From Paenibacillus sp. FSL R5-0766 (GTDB taxonomy: Bacteria > Bacillota > Bacilli > Paenibacillales > Paenibacillaceae), in contig NZ_CP150227.1 in assembly GCF_037971845.1 (NCBI RefSeq), positions 3,348,001 through 3,412,000 of the forward strand: a DNA stretch of 64,000 bases, given 5' to 3'. The notes under the pieces are model-generated. The model saw only the letters and a program-made list of their open reading frames with translations. It made no database searches and was not told the origin of the DNA. Made by a program: the position numbers and the translations under genes. Positions 62,114 to 64,000 of this stretch are shown here, one piece after another; positions within the stretch are counted from its first letter, which is position 1, and every line of letters starts with the position of its first letter.

Positions 62114-64000
62114 GTGAAGACCAAAAATATCTGGTTTAATCAACCTGCTGGAACATGGGAAGAGGCATTGCCTATCGGAAATGGAACTCTTGGAGGCATG
62201 ATTTTTGGGAAAACACAGATCGAGAGAATTCAGCTTAATGAAGATAGTCTGTGGTATGGTGGACCGATGCAGCGGAATAATCCTCAAGCACTTGAATCTT
62301 TATCTCAGATCAGAAACCTGATTTTTGACGGTAAGATTAGGGAAGCAGAAGAACTCGCAGCAGATACTCTGGTAGGTGTTCCTGACGGGCAAAGACATTA
62401 TGAGCCATTAGGGGACTTCTATATCGCTATGGACCACAGTGAACATGAACCGAATGATTATCAAAGACATCTCGATCTGGAACATGGCAAGGTAAACGTG
62501 AATTATACCGCAGATCAATCCATTTACAGCCGTGATTATTTTGCCAGCTACCCGGATCAAGTACTCGTTGTTCATCTCAAATCTAGCGTACCTGGAAAGT
62601 TAACTTTCTCCACTATTTTTGGCAGGGGAACCGTTCTGCAATCAACATCCTATTCAGATATTCTTAAGCATCCTGTTGGTTTCCAATCCTATCTGGACCG
62701 GATCGAGAGGCGTGGAACGAATAACTTGATCATCCGGGGAAGAAGTGGGGGAGAAGAAGGAATCCGATTTTGTTGTGCGATTCGCCTTATATCTGAAGGA
62801 GGGCAGGTTCATTATTCAAGCGGTCAGCTTTCTCTGAAGGATGGTAATTCAGCGACTATTCTAATCACGGCGTGCACGGATTTCCGAGTACCCAAGGAAC
62901 AACTCGAAGTGGAGTGCCTCCGCAGAATTGATGCTGCTTCCGCAAAGTCATATAGCGAACTGCTCGCCGATTATGTCTCGGACTATCAATCCTTATTCGA
63001 AAAGATGGATATACATCTCGAAGATGAAAATAAAGATGTGATATGTTCCGAACTTCCAATCGATCAGCGCCTTGAGCGGCTTAGAGCTGGTCAGCATGAT
63101 CCGGAACTGATGAGTCTATACTTTCAATTTGGTCGTTATCTGCTTATCTCAAGCAGTCGTCCAGGTTCTTTACCGGCAAACCTTCAAGGGATATGGAATA
63201 AAGACATGCTTCCTGTATGGGATAGCAAATATACGATTAATATTAATACACAGATGAACTACTGGCCTGCAGAAAGCTGCAATCTGTCTGAATGTCACGT
63301 TCCATTGTTTGATTTTATAGATCGACTGCAAGTCCGGGGAAAGGAAACCGCTAGAACCATGTATGGATGCAAGGGGTTCGTTGCTCATCACAATTCGGAT
63401 ATCTGGGCAGACGCTGCTCCGCAGGATGTATGCATGACATCGACGTTTTGGACTATGGGAGGAGCATGGCTTTCATTACATCTATGGGACCACTACGAAT
63501 ACAATAAAGATGTTCAATTTCTCAAAAAAGCTTACGCCACGATGAAAGATGCGGCTATGTTTATTCTGGATTATCTAATCGAGGATCCTTCCGGCAATTG
63601 GGTGATATGTCCTTCGTCCTCACCGGAAAATCGCTATATATTAGATAATGGAGAGTCGGGGGCTTTATGTTTTGGTGCTTCAATGGACAATCAGATTATT
63701 AGAGAACTCTTCACGCGTTGCATTGAAAGTACCCGAATATTGCAAGAAGATCAGGAATTTGGAGAATTACTTCGTAGTGCTTTAACCAAAATACCGGAGA
63801 CCTCCATTGGCAAACATGGCCAGATCCAAGAGTGGAGTAACGATTATGATGAATTGGAACCTGGTCACAGACATATTTCCCATTTATTCGCTTTGCATCC
63901 TGGAACGCAAATTACGTTGCAATCAACGCCTGACCTGGCCAAGGCAGCTCGAGTAACACTCGACAGAAGACTGGAACACGGTGGTGGACACACAGGATGG
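62114..64000 (+). CDS. GH95 alpha-L-fucosidase/galactosidase (cut by right edge)
   Basis: 629 codons visible; GTG start behind TTGGAGG. N-terminal beta domain starts IWFNQPAGTWEEALPIGNGT and GGMIFG, the usual GH95 opening. The (alpha/alpha) barrel shows SLPANLQGIWN, TININTQMNYWPAE (catalytic Asn residues), GFVAHHNSDIW, a Glu in GQIQEWSNDYDE matching the general acid region, and ends at GGGHTGW. It releases terminal fucose or L-galactose from plant oligosaccharides such as xyloglucan. No signal peptide, so probably cytoplasmic. The remaining C-terminal quarter lies outside the window. Confidence 0.93.
   Translation, partial: MKTKNIWFNQPAGTWEEALPIGNGTLGGMIFGKTQIERIQLNEDSLWYGGPMQRNNPQALESLSQIRNLIFDGKIREAEELAADTLVGVPDGQRHYEPLGDFYIAMDHSEHEPNDYQRHLDLEHGKVNVNYTADQSIYSRDYFASYPDQVLVVHLKSSVPGKLTFSTIFGRGTVLQSTSYSDILKHPVGFQSYLDRIERRGTNNLIIRGRSGGEEGIRFCCAIRLISEGGQVHYSSGQLSLKDGNSATILITACTDFRVPKEQLEVECLRRIDAASAKSYSELLADYVSDYQSLFEKMDIHLEDENKDVICSELPIDQRLERLRAGQHDPELMSLYFQFGRYLLISSSRPGSLPANLQGIWNKDMLPVWDSKYTININTQMNYWPAESCNLSECHVPLFDFIDRLQVRGKETARTMYGCKGFVAHHNSDIWADAAPQDVCMTSTFWTMGGAWLSLHLWDHYEYNKDVQFLKKAYATMKDAAMFILDYLIEDPSGNWVICPSSSPENRYILDNGESGALCFGASMDNQIIRELFTRCIESTRILQEDQEFGELLRSALTKIPETSIGKHGQIQEWSNDYDELEPGHRHISHLFALHPGTQITLQSTPDLAKAARVTLDRRLEHGGGHTGW

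Overview
The window looks like a chromosomal segment of a Paenibacillus-type soil Firmicute. The evidence is the many AraC, YesM and YesN regulators, the LplA/LplB/YtcP-type sugar importers without their own ATPase, the strong purine-rich ribosome binding sites with ATG, GTG and TTG starts, the CcpA (cre)-like operators, and the recurrent GCCGCT...AGCGGC terminators. Almost everything serves plant-polysaccharide capture. No tRNA, rRNA, CRISPR array or prophage was seen.

Region 1 (1-16.3 kb): a GH27 alpha-galactosidase cut by the left edge lies behind AraC and TetR regulators. A membrane-anchored alpha/beta hydrolase is divergent from the TetR gene, with a 28-bp operator between them. Then come a barnase/barstar pair, an orphan solute-binding lipoprotein, an AraC gene divergent from two intracellular GH43 enzymes, and an unusual solute-binding protein followed by its own sensor kinase and response regulator.

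Region 2 (16.6-31.4 kb): one long transcription unit of about 15 kb. It encodes a solute-binding lipoprotein, a 965-residue protein fusing sugar-binding-like modules to a solute-binding domain, two permeases, an NHL/TPR membrane protein, a Yip1-like membrane protein, a DUF5696 lipoprotein that may be an unrecognised glycosidase, a second permease pair, a small frameshifted remnant and a GH5 plus ricin-lectin secreted enzyme. Divergent from it is an AraC protein with a degenerate receiver. This unit is the best candidate for an undescribed system.

Region 3 (31.6-53.6 kb): two LplB/YtcP-type importers, one controlled by a membrane-bound AraC sensor and the other by a response regulator - kinase - response regulator set. 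Around them is a xylan set: Rex-type GH8, SGNH esterase, CE1-type esterase, GH11 xylanase and a SUMF1-fold lipoprotein. An IS110-family element with a long structured 3' end (candidate bridge/seek RNA) sits between the esterase and the xylanase. A decayed copy of the SGNH esterase, with the same upstream sequence as the intact gene, lies before the regulators.

Region 4 (53.7-64 kb): a CheY - CheC - PAS/GGDEF operon with a long structured leader, a candidate 26-residue hydrophobic peptide gene on the minus strand, a secreted protein of unknown function, an HxlR regulator, and an apparent MarR regulon (Gfo/Idh oxidoreductase, FMN monooxygenase, nitroreductase, MarR) tied together by TTAGC-NN-GCTAA palindromes. 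A GH95 alpha-L-fucosidase runs off the right edge.

The genes fit together as follows: secreted GH11 and GH5 enzymes cut polymers, importers bring in oligomers, and intracellular GH43, GH8, esterases and exo-acting GH27/GH95 finish the degradation. Many cre-like sites suggest general carbon-catabolite repression. No importer here encodes an ATPase, so a shared MsmX-like ATPase elsewhere is expected.
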